A stretch of DNA of 64,000 nucleotides from Halovenus aranensis. GTDB lineage: Archaea; Halobacteriota; Halobacteria; Halobacteriales; Haloarculaceae. The stretch lies in contig NZ_FNFC01000007.1 in NCBI RefSeq assembly GCF_900100385.1, positions 124,001-188,000 of the forward strand, in the 5' to 3' direction. The notes under the pieces are model-generated. The model had not been told where the DNA came from. It saw nothing but the letters and a program-made list of their open reading frames with translations, and did no database searches. The first letter of the stretch is position 1. The number at the start of each line of letters is the position of its first letter. This document shows positions 35,522 to 44,604 of this stretch, piece after piece. A program made the position numbers and the translations under genes.

Positions 35522-37911
35522 AGCGGCCGGTGGGCGTTTGCCACGAGCAGTGCACCGCTCGTCGCTGCTGCGGCGATGGCGACCACGGGATTCAATACAC
35601 CGAGTACCACCGTCGGTATTGTCAACGCGTTGTAGAGGACGCCGAGCGCAGTGTTCTGTCTCACGCGCTTTCCGGCCGCGCCCGCGAGGTCAAACGTTTC
35701 TTCGACACCGGTGAGGTCGTCGTCCGCGATGGCCACGTCTGCGGCGTCGGAGGCCAGTGCCGTCCCGCTGCCAAGCGAGATACCCAGGTCGGCCTGGGCG
35801 AGGGCGGGGGCGTCGTTGGTGCCGTCACCGACCATCGTTACGGTCTGCTCGGCCTGGAGACGCCGCAGCGCCTCAGTTTTTCCCTCGGGCGGGATTTCGG
35901 CGAAGACGTGGGTCACGTCGGCCCGGGACTCGAAAAACCGGGTCGCCTCGGGGTCGTCGCCGGTCAACACGACCGTATCGACGCCGCGCTCTCCTAGCTC
36001 TGAGAGCACCTGTTCCCATCCCTCTCGTGGCTCGTCGCCGAGAACGACTACCCACTTCGCTTCGCCGTCACGACCGACGACGACCGGCAGATGACCGTCC
36101 GCGCGTGCGTCCGCAGCCGCCGACTCGACTGACGGGGGTACAGGCCACTCGCGTTCCTCGAAGAGGTCCGGGTGCCCAACGAGGTACCGGTCGCCGTCGA
36201 CGGTGCCGGCAACCCCACGGCCGAGGGTCTCGAACTCGGTCACGTCGGCCGCCGCTCCGCCGTCTGTGACAGCGTGGTCGCCAAACGCGGCCGTGATGGC
36301 TTCGGCAGCCGGGTGGGCGGCCCGCCGTTCGAGGTCGGCGACGGCGGCGAGGGCATCCGGTGGGGCGTCGGTCTCCCGGACGGTCATGGTGCCCTGGGTC
36401 AGCGTCCCCGTCTTGTCGAAGACCACCACGTCGGTCTCGCGGACGCGCTCGAAGACCGTCTCGTCGAAGACGACGATACCCCGCTGCATCGCCGCCTGGA
36501 GATTCGCCGCCACAGACAGGGGCGTCGACAGCGCGAGGCCCCACGGACAGCCCACCAGCACGACGGTCAACGCGCCGAGTAGGGCGGCCGTCGGTGCGGC
36601 GCTGGTCGCGAGGACGACTGCAGCGACTGTGACTACCCCGACAGCCAACAGCGGGACGACGCGACCGGCGAGCCTGTCGGCCCCGCGCTGGAGGCCGTGT
36701 GTCGCGCTCTGGAGGAGCCAGACTGCCGTCGTGAGGCGGTCGATACTGCTCGTCGGCGGGTCGCCCACACGCACGACGGCCGCCCCCTCGGTGACGACGG
36801 AGCCACCGACAAGCGGGTCGCCGGCTTCCTTGCTCACCGGGAGGGACTCGCCGGTGACCACAGACTCGTCGACGGTACAGCCCTCGGCCGTGAGCGTGCC
36901 GTCGACAGGGACCCGTTCCCCCTGGCCGACGAGCACCTCGTCGCCAGGTGTGAGGTCCTCGACGGCCACCTGCTCGGTGTCGCCGCCGCGATACAGCGTC
37001 GCGGTCTCGGTCTGTGAGATAGTGAGGTCGGTGAGGCGGTCCATCGCACGCTGTTTGGTCAGTGACTCGTAGAAGACGGCCGCGACGACGCTCGCGCCCA
37101 CGAAGATAGTCAAATCGAAGTACATGTCCAGCCGACCGAGCAGGACCGCGACGATGCTGTAACTGTATGCAGACAGCAACATGACCGCCGCGAGCAGGTC
37201 GGTGTTTGGCTCCCGGGACCGGATGCTGACGTACGCGCCACGGAGCAGTGGGAGACTGGTGAAAAAGACGACCACGCCCGCGACGCTCGTAAACAGCGGC
37301 AAGAGGAGAATCATGCCGCTGTCCATCGTCCCGCCCTCGAACCCCTGCAGCGGGCCGCCGAGCAGGTCCGAGAGCTGGTAGGGGTAGAGAACGACGACGT
37401 ACGGGAACATCAAGAAGAGGCCAAAGAGGACGCCGGCAGCGTATCGAAAGCCCAGCAGGTCTTCGAGGTCGCGGGTTTCGGCCCCGCCCTCTCGTGAAAG
37501 AACTGTGGTGACAGACTCTTTCCCGGTCTGCTCCCGGTCGGCGACGCGGTAGCCCGCGATAGAGAGCGCTTCTGCCAACGTCTCGGTGTCGGTCTCGTCG
37601 GGGTCGTAGGTGACGCGGACGCTCTCGGAGACGTAGCTCGCGCTGGCGTCGTGGACGCCGTCTTGGTCGAGTGCAGTCGATTCGAGAAACGACTCACAGG
37701 TCACACAGTGCATCCCGGCGACGTGAAAGAAGACGCGCTCGCCGTCGTCGGGGTCTGTCGCTACTGGCTCTGGGTCTACCGGCGCCGAATCGAGCGTGTC
37801 GGCTGCGTCTCGACACCCCGGCGAACAGTAGCTGTGGCCGCCCGTCTCGATTGGGTCGGCCGGTGCTGTTCGCCCGCAGAACTGGCAGTCTTCGGCCGTT
37901 GTCTCGGACAC
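35518..37911 (-). CDS. Heavy-metal P-type ATPase with CPW in place of CPC
   Basis: A 797-residue membrane ATPase. Order: a Cys-rich N-terminal zinc-ribbon-like segment (CQFCGRTAP, YCSPGCRDAAD), a metal-binding domain (VAGMHCVTCESFLES), transmembrane helices, TGES, the transmembrane motif VGCPWGLALSTP (C455-P456-W457), DKTGTLT, an HP site (AAHPAAEA) and GDGTNDAPAL. All catalytic sites are intact, but the usual second Cys of CPC is Trp. The overall plan matches the ATPase at 9381-11729. Metal choice or affinity may differ; a copper-delivery role for the nearby oxidase operon is plausible but not shown. Confidence 0.88.
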   Translation of the reverse strand: MSETTAEDCQFCGRTAPADPIETGGHSYCSPGCRDAADTLDSAPVDPEPVATDPDDGERVFFHVAGMHCVTCESFLESTALDQDGVHDASASYVSESVRVTYDPDETDTETLAEALSIAGYRVADREQTGKESVTTVLSREGGAETRDLEDLLGFRYAAGVLFGLFLMFPYVVVLYPYQLSDLLGGPLQGFEGGTMDSGMILLLPLFTSVAGVVVFFTSLPLLRGAYVSIRSREPNTDLLAAVMLLSAYSYSIVAVLLGRLDMYFDLTIFVGASVVAAVFYESLTKQRAMDRLTDLTISQTETATLYRGGDTEQVAVEDLTPGDEVLVGQGERVPVDGTLTAEGCTVDESVVTGESLPVSKEAGDPLVGGSVVTEGAAVVRVGDPPTSSIDRLTTAVWLLQSATHGLQRGADRLAGRVVPLLAVGVVTVAAVVLATSAAPTAALLGALTVVLVGCPWGLALSTPLSVAANLQAAMQRGIVVFDETVFERVRETDVVVFDKTGTLTQGTMTVRETDAPPDALAAVADLERRAAHPAAEAITAAFGDHAVTDGGAAADVTEFETLGRGVAGTVDGDRYLVGHPDLFEEREWPVPPSVESAAADARADGHLPVVVGRDGEAKWVVVLGDEPREGWEQVLSELGERGVDTVVLTGDDPEATRFFESRADVTHVFAEIPPEGKTEALRRLQAEQTVTMVGDGTNDAPALAQADLGISLGSGTALASDAADVAIADDDLTGVEETFDLAGAAGKRVRQNTALGVLYNALTIPTVVLGVLNPVVAIAAAATSGALLVANAHRPL

Positions 37912-38034
37912 GTACGCTCACTCCGTCTCTCCCACGCGTCGTGGGGAATACCCTACTCTACCCATCGGAACGACAAAACTGTACCGCGTCCCTGGCACGG
38001 AAACGCCTTTTATCGCGCCGACCGACGGACCGGT

Positions 38035-38064
38035 ATGAACTGTCCAGCCGAGGTGCGACGATGA
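38035..38064 (+). other. Possible 9-codon leader peptide overlapping the next gene
   Basis: ATG at 38035 opens a frame reading MNCPAEVRR and stopping with TGA 38062-38064, which overlaps the ATG of the enoyl-CoA hydratase gene (ATGA). A TATA-like TTTTAT at 38008-38013 predicts transcription from about 38035, so this would be the first AUG of a leaderless transcript. A GAGGTG at 38051-38056 could act as a Shine-Dalgarno site for the main gene. Expression is not proven. Confidence 0.3.
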
Positions 38065-38900
38065 GCGACGACCGCGTCGAGGGAGCCGACCACATCGAGG
38101 AACTGGCAGCTGACTGTGACCTGCTGACTGTGGCCGTCGGCGAGCGCGTCGATGGGGTCGCGACGGTGACGCTGAACCGCCCCGACGCTCGGAATGCGCT
38201 CAACGGGCAGCTGCGCCGCGAACTCAAGGAGGTACTCGACGCCATCGACGACAGTGACATCCGAGTCGTCGTCCTGACCGGTGCGGCCGAGGCAAAAGCC
38301 TTCGTTGCCGGCGCGGATGTCGAAGAACTGCGCGAGCGCAGTGCCATCGAACAGCGGGAGGCCTCGAAACGACCGCGCGTCTACGAGGCCGTCGACGACC
38401 TTCGCCAGCCGGTCATCGCCCGCATCAACGGCCACGCGCTCGGCGGCGGCTCGGAGCTTGCACAAGCCTGTGACGTGCGTATCGCTCACGAGCGGGCCAA
38501 ACTCGGCCAACCAGAAATCAATCTCGGCATCATCCCAGGTGGCGGCGGAACCCAGCGACTGCCCCGACTCGTCGGTGAAGGGCAGGCGATGCGGTTGATT
38601 CTCTCGGGCGAACTCATCGACGCCCACGAGGCACGCGATATCGGGCTCGTCGACGTCGTCTGTGCTGACGAGGACGAACTCGACGAGGAGGTCTACGGCC
38701 TGGCTGGCTCGATGGCAGAAAAGAGCCCAATTGCCCTCGAAATCGGAAAGAAAGCCGTCAAAGCCGGGACGCGGATGGACCTCGAAGCTGGTATCGAGTA
38801 CGAGGCTGAACTGTTCGCGACGCTGTTTTCGACCGAGGATAAAGACGAGGGAATCGACGCCTTCTTCGAGGACCGCGAGCCCGAGTGGGACGGGCAGTAA
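38061..38900 (+). CDS. Enoyl-CoA hydratase/isomerase
   Basis: A 279-residue crotonase-fold enzyme: VATVTLNRPDARNALNGQLRREL, KAFVAGADVEEL (oxyanion hole), INGHALGGGSELAQACDVRIA with the GGG hole, LGQPEINLGIIPGGGGTQRLPRL carrying catalytic Glu, and a C-terminal helix region. It hydrates trans-2-enoyl-CoA in beta-oxidation or related pathways. The ATG at 38061 is preferred to longer in-frame starts, which overlap the ATPase gene. It stands between a P-ATPase and the oxidase operon with no pathway partners. Confidence 0.9.
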   Translation: MSDDRVEGADHIEELAADCDLLTVAVGERVDGVATVTLNRPDARNALNGQLRRELKEVLDAIDDSDIRVVVLTGAAEAKAFVAGADVEELRERSAIEQREASKRPRVYEAVDDLRQPVIARINGHALGGGSELAQACDVRIAHERAKLGQPEINLGIIPGGGGTQRLPRLVGEGQAMRLILSGELIDAHEARDIGLVDVVCADEDELDEEVYGLAGSMAEKSPIALEIGKKAVKAGTRMDLEAGIEYEAELFATLFSTEDKDEGIDAFFEDREPEWDGQ

Positions 38901-39056
38901 CGCCGGTCGTCTCGTTCGCACAGACGGAGATATCCCCGACTTTTCTTCGACAAACCGACAGAGATTGCCGAGATACGGCTGTCCTAATAAAAACTGGCCC
39001 CGGATATGGCGGGGTACCGAAATGCATAATACATGGTGGTCGTAAGGCCGAGTCAA

Positions 39057-39875
39057 ATGCTGGGTTCCGGAGCCATACAGACGTTGTTGCCGAGGCTGGG
39101 GGCAGTCGCTACGCTCTCCCGAACCCAGGTAGACATTTTCAGCCGACTCTACCTGGTGTTTCTCGGCATGGGAACGCTGGTCGGCGTCGTCGTCATCAGC
39201 TACCTGGTGTACAACGCGTACAAGTACAGGACTGATGCGCCCGACGCCGACGGAAAGTACGATGTCGAAGAGGTTCAAGACGACGACGTCGTCCGCCCGA
39301 AACTCGGCGAGATGCCGTCGAGTTCGAAGGGTGGAAAGAAGCTCTTCCTCTCTTTCGGTATCAGCGCCGTCATCGTGCTGGGGCTGATTATCTACTCGTA
39401 CTCGCTGTTGCTGTACGTCGAGGACACCGGCGACGTCGAGCCCGACATGGAAGTCAACGTCGAGGGATTCCAGTTCGCCTGGGCCTACGAGTACGACAAC
39501 GGCTTCGAGACGACCGACGAACTGGTCGTGCCTAACGAGGCGGTGGTCGGACTCGAAGTGACATCACGCGACGTGATGCATAACTACGGCATACGCGGAC
39601 TCCGGGCAAAGAGCGACGCTATCCCGGGCCAGACCACCGAGACGTGGTTCCAGGCCGACGAGTCCGGCGAGTACCAGGCAATCTGCTTCGAGCTGTGTGG
39701 CAACGGCCACTCGAACATGCGTGAAGACGTACTCGTCGTCCCCACGAGTGTCTGGGAACAGGGACAGGAAGAGTACGACTTCGACGACCCCGAGGAGTTC
39801 GGGGAGTGGTACCAGCAGACGCTCGAAGCCTGGCAAAACGGCGAACTCGACAACCAACTTGAGGTGACCAACTGA
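39057..39875 (+). CDS. coxB: Cytochrome c oxidase subunit II
   Basis: A 272-residue membrane protein carrying the CuA electron-entry site. Two transmembrane helices (around FSRLYLVFLGMGTLVGVVVISYL and FLSFGISAVIVLGLIIYSYS) precede a cupredoxin domain with a DVMHNYGI His and the CuA loop CFELCGNGHSNM. A TATA-like GCATAATAC at about 39024-39032 fits a leaderless start at ATG 39057 (MLGSGAIQ). The in-frame ATG at 39033 lies too close to that TATA but could be used from a further-upstream AATAAAA promoter. The stop overlaps the subunit I gene start by one base. Confidence 0.93.
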   Translation: MLGSGAIQTLLPRLGAVATLSRTQVDIFSRLYLVFLGMGTLVGVVVISYLVYNAYKYRTDAPDADGKYDVEEVQDDDVVRPKLGEMPSSSKGGKKLFLSFGISAVIVLGLIIYSYSLLLYVEDTGDVEPDMEVNVEGFQFAWAYEYDNGFETTDELVVPNEAVVGLEVTSRDVMHNYGIRGLRAKSDAIPGQTTETWFQADESGEYQAICFELCGNGHSNMREDVLVVPTSVWEQGQEEYDFDDPEEFGEWYQQTLEAWQNGELDNQLEVTN

Positions 39876-42574
39876 TGGGAGATCTACCACCACGGTCAAG
39901 CGTGAAGCGCTGGCTCGTCACAACTAACCACAAGGACATCGGCATCCTCTACCTGCTGACGTCGGTGTTTTTCCTCGTCGTCGCAGGGGTGCTGGCGCTG
40001 CTTATCCGAATTCAGCTCCTGCAGTCTGGCGGAACGATTCTCAGCGACGCGGGGTACAATCAGGTCGTCACGTCCCACGGCTTCCTGATGATTTTCTGGT
40101 TCCTCTCTCCGTTCGCGTTTGGCTTCGCGAACTACTTCGTCCCCCTCCAGATTGGGGCCGACGACCTCGCGTTCCCGCGGCTGAACGCGATGAGTTACTG
40201 GCTGTACCTGTTCTCAGGTGTGCTGGTCCTGGGTTCGTTCTTCCAGGGTGCGACGTTCATGGGCGGCTGGACGGCATACGCGCCGCTTAATGTCCCGTCT
40301 TACATCCCCGACTTCGGTCAGGTCGGTTCCTTCGCGACGATTCTCGCGCTGATTGCGTTCATCGGGTCGGTCACCATCGGCTCGGTGAACTTCCTGACGA
40401 CGATTTACCGGATGCGCGCGAAAGGCCTGCGGATGCGTGATATCCCGCTGTTCAGTATCTCTATTCTCGTCACGGTTTGGATGATGCTGTTCGCCTTCGC
40501 GGCGTACCTGGCTGCGCTCATCATCCTCAGCTCTGACCACCTGCTTCACACGTCGTTTTTCGCACTCGAAACCGGCAGCGGCCCCGAAGCGACCGACAGC
40601 GGTTCGCTGCTGTGGACACACATCTTCTGGTTCTTCGGTCACCCGGAGGTGTACATCGTCTTCTTCCCGGCACTCGGTGTGCTGGGTGAGATGGTCCAGA
40701 CGTTCTCTGGCCGCCGCCTGGTGGGTCGCAAGTGGTTCATCATCGCGATGGCACTCGTCGGCATCCAGAGTTTCATCGTCTGGATGCACCACATGTTCCT
40801 CACCGCTATCAGCCTCGAAATAAAGACCGTGATGATGGTGACGACAGTCGCCATTTCCTTGCCCTTCGACCTGATGGTGTTCTCGCTCATCTACACGATG
40901 ATAAAGGGCAAGATTCGCTGGAAGACACCGTTCCTGTTCTCGCTCGGTGCGCTCGTTATCTTCATCATCGGCGGTATCACAGGGGTCTTCCTCGGTGCTA
41001 TCGTGCTGGATTACTCGTTCCGTGGCACCTACTGGGTCGTTGCACACTTCCATTACGTGATGGCTTCCAGTGCAGTGATACTCATCGGGGCCGTCTACTA
41101 CTGGTTCCCGAAGATGACGGGCAAGATGTACAACGAATTCCTCGGGAAGGTGCACTTCGCGATGGCCTTTATCGGGTTCAATCTCCTGTACTTCCCGATG
41201 TTCATCGTCTGGGAGACGCCGCGACGTATCTTCCATTATAACTCCGGGTTTACCATGTGGCACCAGACGGCGACTGCGGGAGCGTTCCTCTTCGCGGCGT
41301 CGTTCCTGGTGATGTTCTACAACCTGGCCAAGAGCCTCTACAGTGACCGTCACGTCGGCGAGTCGCCGTGGTCGTACGTCGCCTCGCCCGAGTGGGCGGT
41401 CTCCTCGCCGCCGCCCCTGGAGAACTTCCCCGGCAAGCCGAGCTTCGCCTCGGGTGAACTGAACTTCCTCGACAGAGCCGAAACCGACGGCGGCGTCGAG
41501 GATGCAGCGACCGACGGCGGTGTGGAGGAGACGCTGGCGCCGCCAGAAGAACACGCCGACCACGCGAGCTGGTGGCCGTTCCTCACCGCGTCGAGCGTCG
41601 TGCTAACTGGCTTCGGACTGGCCGGCCTGAGTGTCTCGCACTTCGTGTGGCCGTTCCTCTTTGCCATTCCGGCGTTCGTCGCCGCGCTCGGCGTCCACGG
41701 GGCTCGCCAAGACGGCTTCGCGCAGATTCACGGCATCTACATGATGCTGTCGTTCCCGCTGCTTGCCCTCTTTTTCATCTTCTTCCATATCGGCATTGGA
41801 ATCGGTGAACTGGCGAGCATGAGCGCGTACTTCTGGGCTGCGCTGGTCGGCGCGGTCTGGGGTGCGTACACGCTCGCGGGCATCGGTTACGAGTCCTTCG
41901 AGGTGCCCGAGCCGAAGATGGCAGAGCAGTGGCCCTTCGAGTCTGTCGAGAACACGAAACTCGGCATGTGGACGTTCATCGCCTCGGACATCATCGTCTT
42001 CGGGGCGTTCATTGGCGCGTACATCTTCACGCGCATCGAGTACGGCTGGCAGGAGTGGTGGAAACTCGCAAAAGACCCTGCTGCGCACACGATGGCCGAG
42101 CAGGCGCTCGAACATCACCCAGTTCTGCCTGGACTGATTAACACGTACCTGCTGCTCGCCAGCAGCTTCACGGTCGTGCTCGCCCTTTCGGCGGCACGGC
42201 GGACCGAGGACTACTCGATTGGGCCGTTCTCGATTTCGAACCGGTCGGCGACGGTCACCTTCCTCGGGCTGACCTTCGGCGGGGCGGCGTTCTTCCTCGT
42301 CAACAAGGGCATCGAGTGGGTCGACCTCTTCGTCCACCAGGGATGGACCTTCGGCGTCGACGTGATGTCCTCGACGTTCTACCTGACGACCGGAATGCAC
42401 GCGCTCCACGTCATCATCGGCATGCTCGTCATGCTGTTCCTCATCGCGCGGGCCTGGACAGGAGCCTACGTCGGCGAAGGCGAGGACGCCAGTACCATCG
42501 AGTACTTCGGGCTGTACTGGCACTTCGTGGACATCGTGTGGCTGTTCCTGTTCCCGCTGTTCTACATCCTCTAA
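39875..42574 (+). CDS. coxAC: Cytochrome c oxidase subunits I and III fused
   Basis: An 899-residue fusion. Residues 1-about 490 are subunit I with 12 helices, the heme a and a3/CuB histidines, H256-P-E258-V-Y260 (GHPEVY, the A1-type Glu and cross-linked Tyr), and D97/N104 at the D-channel entrance (GADDLAFPRLN). AHFHYVM completes the heme-ligand helix. In helix VIII the A-family K-channel Lys aligns with M334 (LPFDLMVFS). After a linker of about 60 acidic residues, 560-899 form subunit III (PFESVENTKLGMWTFIASDIIVFGAF... HALHVIIGM... YWHFVDIVW). It reduces O2 to water and pumps protons. It overlaps coxB by one base, and the next gene follows with a strong Shine-Dalgarno site. Confidence 0.94.
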   Translation: MGDLPPRSSVKRWLVTTNHKDIGILYLLTSVFFLVVAGVLALLIRIQLLQSGGTILSDAGYNQVVTSHGFLMIFWFLSPFAFGFANYFVPLQIGADDLAFPRLNAMSYWLYLFSGVLVLGSFFQGATFMGGWTAYAPLNVPSYIPDFGQVGSFATILALIAFIGSVTIGSVNFLTTIYRMRAKGLRMRDIPLFSISILVTVWMMLFAFAAYLAALIILSSDHLLHTSFFALETGSGPEATDSGSLLWTHIFWFFGHPEVYIVFFPALGVLGEMVQTFSGRRLVGRKWFIIAMALVGIQSFIVWMHHMFLTAISLEIKTVMMVTTVAISLPFDLMVFSLIYTMIKGKIRWKTPFLFSLGALVIFIIGGITGVFLGAIVLDYSFRGTYWVVAHFHYVMASSAVILIGAVYYWFPKMTGKMYNEFLGKVHFAMAFIGFNLLYFPMFIVWETPRRIFHYNSGFTMWHQTATAGAFLFAASFLVMFYNLAKSLYSDRHVGESPWSYVASPEWAVSSPPPLENFPGKPSFASGELNFLDRAETDGGVEDAATDGGVEETLAPPEEHADHASWWPFLTASSVVLTGFGLAGLSVSHFVWPFLFAIPAFVAALGVHGARQDGFAQIHGIYMMLSFPLLALFFIFFHIGIGIGELASMSAYFWAALVGAVWGAYTLAGIGYESFEVPEPKMAEQWPFESVENTKLGMWTFIASDIIVFGAFIGAYIFTRIEYGWQEWWKLAKDPAAHTMAEQALEHHPVLPGLINTYLLLASSFTVVLALSAARRTEDYSIGPFSISNRSATVTFLGLTFGGAAFFLVNKGIEWVDLFVHQGWTFGVDVMSSTFYLTTGMHALHVIIGMLVMLFLIARAWTGAYVGEGEDASTIEYFGLYWHFVDIVWLFLFPLFYIL

Positions 42575-42579
42575 GGAGG
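42574..42579 (+). promoter_or_regulatory. Shine-Dalgarno site for the small oxidase subunit
   Basis: AGGAGG begins at the last base of the coxAC stop codon and ends 7 nt before ATG 42587. It marks the small subunit as a downstream operon gene translated by an SD mechanism, unlike the leaderless first genes around it. Confidence 0.7.
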
Positions 42580-42586
42580 CACAATT

Positions 42587-42856
42587 ATGGCATCAACAAA
42601 AACCTATACGGCAATATTCGTGGTACTGATGGCACTGTCGACTACCCAGGCCGCTGTCGAGTGGCTGGGCTTTCTGGAGGATTACTACTGGGAGACGCTG
42701 GGGGTCATCATGGTCCTCTCGACGATGAAGGCCCTGGCGGTCGCCGGCTACTACATGCACCTCCGTGACGAACCACGCTCGATAACCTACGTCGCGATGG
42801 CCGGTCTCATCGGCTTCCTCGCACTGACGGCCGGTGCGAGTTACTCGATTATCTGA
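42587..42856 (+). CDS. coxD: Cytochrome c oxidase subunit IV family protein
   Basis: An 89-residue protein with three hydrophobic segments: YTAIFVVLMALSTTQAAVEWL, ETLGVIMVLSTMKALAVAGYYMHLRDE (the GYYMHL motif typical of CoxD/CyoD/subunit IV) and ITYVAMAGLIGFLALTAGASYSII. It is the small accessory subunit of the heme-copper oxidase. It is the last gene of the coxB-coxAC-coxD operon. Confidence 0.88.
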   Translation: MASTKTYTAIFVVLMALSTTQAAVEWLGFLEDYYWETLGVIMVLSTMKALAVAGYYMHLRDEPRSITYVAMAGLIGFLALTAGASYSII

Positions 42857-43141
42857 GGCGCTGCTCGTTGTCAGCCAGGTGAAACAGGTTTCTTTTCTCT
42901 CGCTTGCGTCGCCTGGCGTTGAGCATACAGTGCTCACTAACTTCTGTCGTCTTTTCCTTTGTCAGGCCGTACCTTTTGAACTCGTTTGTCATTTTCACAG
43001 AAATATCAAGGCGGATGCCACGGGGCTTGACCCCGTGGAGGAAGCCGACACTCGATGACGCCAACAACGTTCAACAGCAAGGCCAACTCCCCCACTATTA
43101 TATAAATATTTATTAGGTAACAAATTTAAATGTGAAATACG

Positions 43142-44416
43142 ATGGACGATGACGCGCCACGGCGTACCGTGCCCATCAAACTCGATGTACCCGAACAGCG
43201 TCGTGGCGACCTCCATCAAACCAAAGCCCAATTTCTCCACTGTGCAAACCGCACAAGTGAGTGGGCGTGGCGCTACGACGACTACTGCATTACCAGCAAG
43301 AGCAAGGCAGAAGACACCCTGTACGACGACTTGCGCGAGGAAACAGACCTTACCGCTAACCTCGTCCAGAAAGGTATTCGACGTGCTATCCAAGCTGTCA
43401 CAGGTGGCGTCGAGAAATTGAAGAAGGGCGAGAAAACGAGTCAACCACACTTCGACTCGTGGAGTGTCGTCTACGACAAGCGTTCGGCAACGTTCAACGC
43501 CGACCACGCTACTCTCTCCACACCGAACGGCAGAGTCACCGCTGAATACGTCCTCCCACCGGTAGACGAGCGAGAAGACACACCGTTTGGTCAGTACTAC
43601 GAGAGCGACGACTGGGATGCCTCAAGCGCCACACTCCAGTACGACGAGCAGGAGGGCACGTTTTTCCTCCACGTCACGCTGAAGAATCCAGATTACGAGG
43701 TTGACGGTACTGAACGCCAAGAAGCCGAGTTACCCGACGACCACGAAAAGAACGGAACGGTTCTTGGAGTGGATTTGAACGTGACCGGCGCGCTTGCCGT
43801 CACCTCCACAGGTGCGTTCATCGGCAGTGCTGACTACCTGAACCACAAACGTGACCAGTACGAGCAACGCCGAGGCAAACTGCAACAGACAGGAACGCGC
43901 TCGGCGCACCTCACCATCAAATCCATCGGTAGTGCGTTCAGCGAGTGGTCACTGGACTGGTTGCACAACCGAGTCAACGACCTTATCGCGGAAGCCCACA
44001 ACGCGGATGTGGACGGCATCATTTTCGAGAATCTTGACTATATCCGCGAGAACATTGCGAACGGGTCGAAGTTCCAGCAATGGGCGTACACGAAGTTCGT
44101 GGAACTCATCCAGTACAAGGTTGAATCCACGGCGTTGTTCGTGGACTTCGTGAACCCGGCGTATACGAGTCAGCGATGTAGTCACTGTGGGTTTACCCAC
44201 GAGGACAACCGCGACGACAAACAGTTCGCGTGTCAGGACTGTGGATACGAGGCAAATGCCGATTACAACGCGGCGAAGAACATCGCCAACCGGTATTGCG
44301 GGTATATCCATCGCGGGCAGAAGTCTCGCGGTGGATGGGCCACCAGTCAACTGGCCCTCAAGTCAGGGACGTTGAACGTGAACGGTGACTACACACCTAC
44401 CGAGCTACTCGGTTAG
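43142..44416 (+). CDS. tnpB: TnpB RNA-guided endonuclease (element 2)
   Basis: A 424-residue TnpB with RuvC-I (VLGVDLNVTGALAVT), RuvC-II (VDGIIFENLDYIRE), a zinc finger (CSHCGFTHEDN... CQDCGYE) and RuvC-III (NADYNAAKNIANR). All catalytic acids are present, so the nuclease looks intact. The N-terminal DDAPRRTVPIKLDVP start is typical. ATG 43142 follows the AT-rich promoter by about 30 nt. The 3' flank folds into a conserved structure, the likely guide-RNA scaffold. Its role is to cut empty target sites so that the element is retained. Confidence 0.92.
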   Translation: MDDDAPRRTVPIKLDVPEQRRGDLHQTKAQFLHCANRTSEWAWRYDDYCITSKSKAEDTLYDDLREETDLTANLVQKGIRRAIQAVTGGVEKLKKGEKTSQPHFDSWSVVYDKRSATFNADHATLSTPNGRVTAEYVLPPVDEREDTPFGQYYESDDWDASSATLQYDEQEGTFFLHVTLKNPDYEVDGTERQEAELPDDHEKNGTVLGVDLNVTGALAVTSTGAFIGSADYLNHKRDQYEQRRGKLQQTGTRSAHLTIKSIGSAFSEWSLDWLHNRVNDLIAEAHNADVDGIIFENLDYIRENIANGSKFQQWAYTKFVELIQYKVESTALFVDFVNPAYTSQRCSHCGFTHEDNRDDKQFACQDCGYEANADYNAAKNIANRYCGYIHRGQKSRGGWATSQLALKSGTLNVNGDYTPTELLG

Positions 44417-44435
44417 AACGGGAGTCCACTGACAA

Positions 44436-44512
44436 GCTCCGGGGTCGTACGGAAATCTTCGATTTCCGTGATGACGAGACGCTCCGCGTCTCGAACCACT
44501 TGACCCCGGAGC
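44436..44512 (+). ncRNA. Right-end RNA fold of element 2 (likely omega/reRNA scaffold)
   Basis: The outer stem is GCTCCGGGGTC (44436-44446) with GACCCCGGAGC (44502-44512), 11 perfect pairs. Inside are hairpin 1, ACGGAAATC-TTC-GATTTCCGT (44449-44469), and hairpin 2, CGAGACGC-TCC-GCGTCTCG (44475-44493). The same layout with compensatory base changes is at 63487-63563, and with unrelated stems at 55171-55237. The position 3' of tnpB fits the known source of TnpB guide RNA. Confidence 0.6.
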
Positions 44513-44604
44513 AGTTGACACACTCGCTCTGAGGCGTGTAACGACTACTCTTGTCTTTCTGACCAATGGGTTTATTCTATTGGCCTGTGTACCAATGGTT
44601 GAGG

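Larger units (their letters stand above)
42999..44519 (+). mobile_element. Solo-tnpB IS200/IS605-type element (element 2)
   Basis: One tnpB and no tnpA. The left end begins at about 42999 after the flank TTCAC, which would be the target/TAM, and carries the hairpin CCACGGGG-CTTGA-CCCCGTGG with GGAAGCCGACAC. This matches the left ends of elements 1 and 3. An AT-rich tnpB promoter (TATATAAATATTTATTAGG, 43098-43116) follows. The right end has an 11-bp stem enclosing two hairpins (44436-44512) and ends near TTGAC at 44515-44519. Exact ends are inferred from these comparisons. It lies between the oxidase operon and the toxin-like pair. Confidence 0.65.

Noticed and set aside
42995-43507. Minus-strand frame over the second tnpB start
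   Set aside because: It opposes an intact TnpB gene and crosses the element's left-end hairpin, with no recognisable product.
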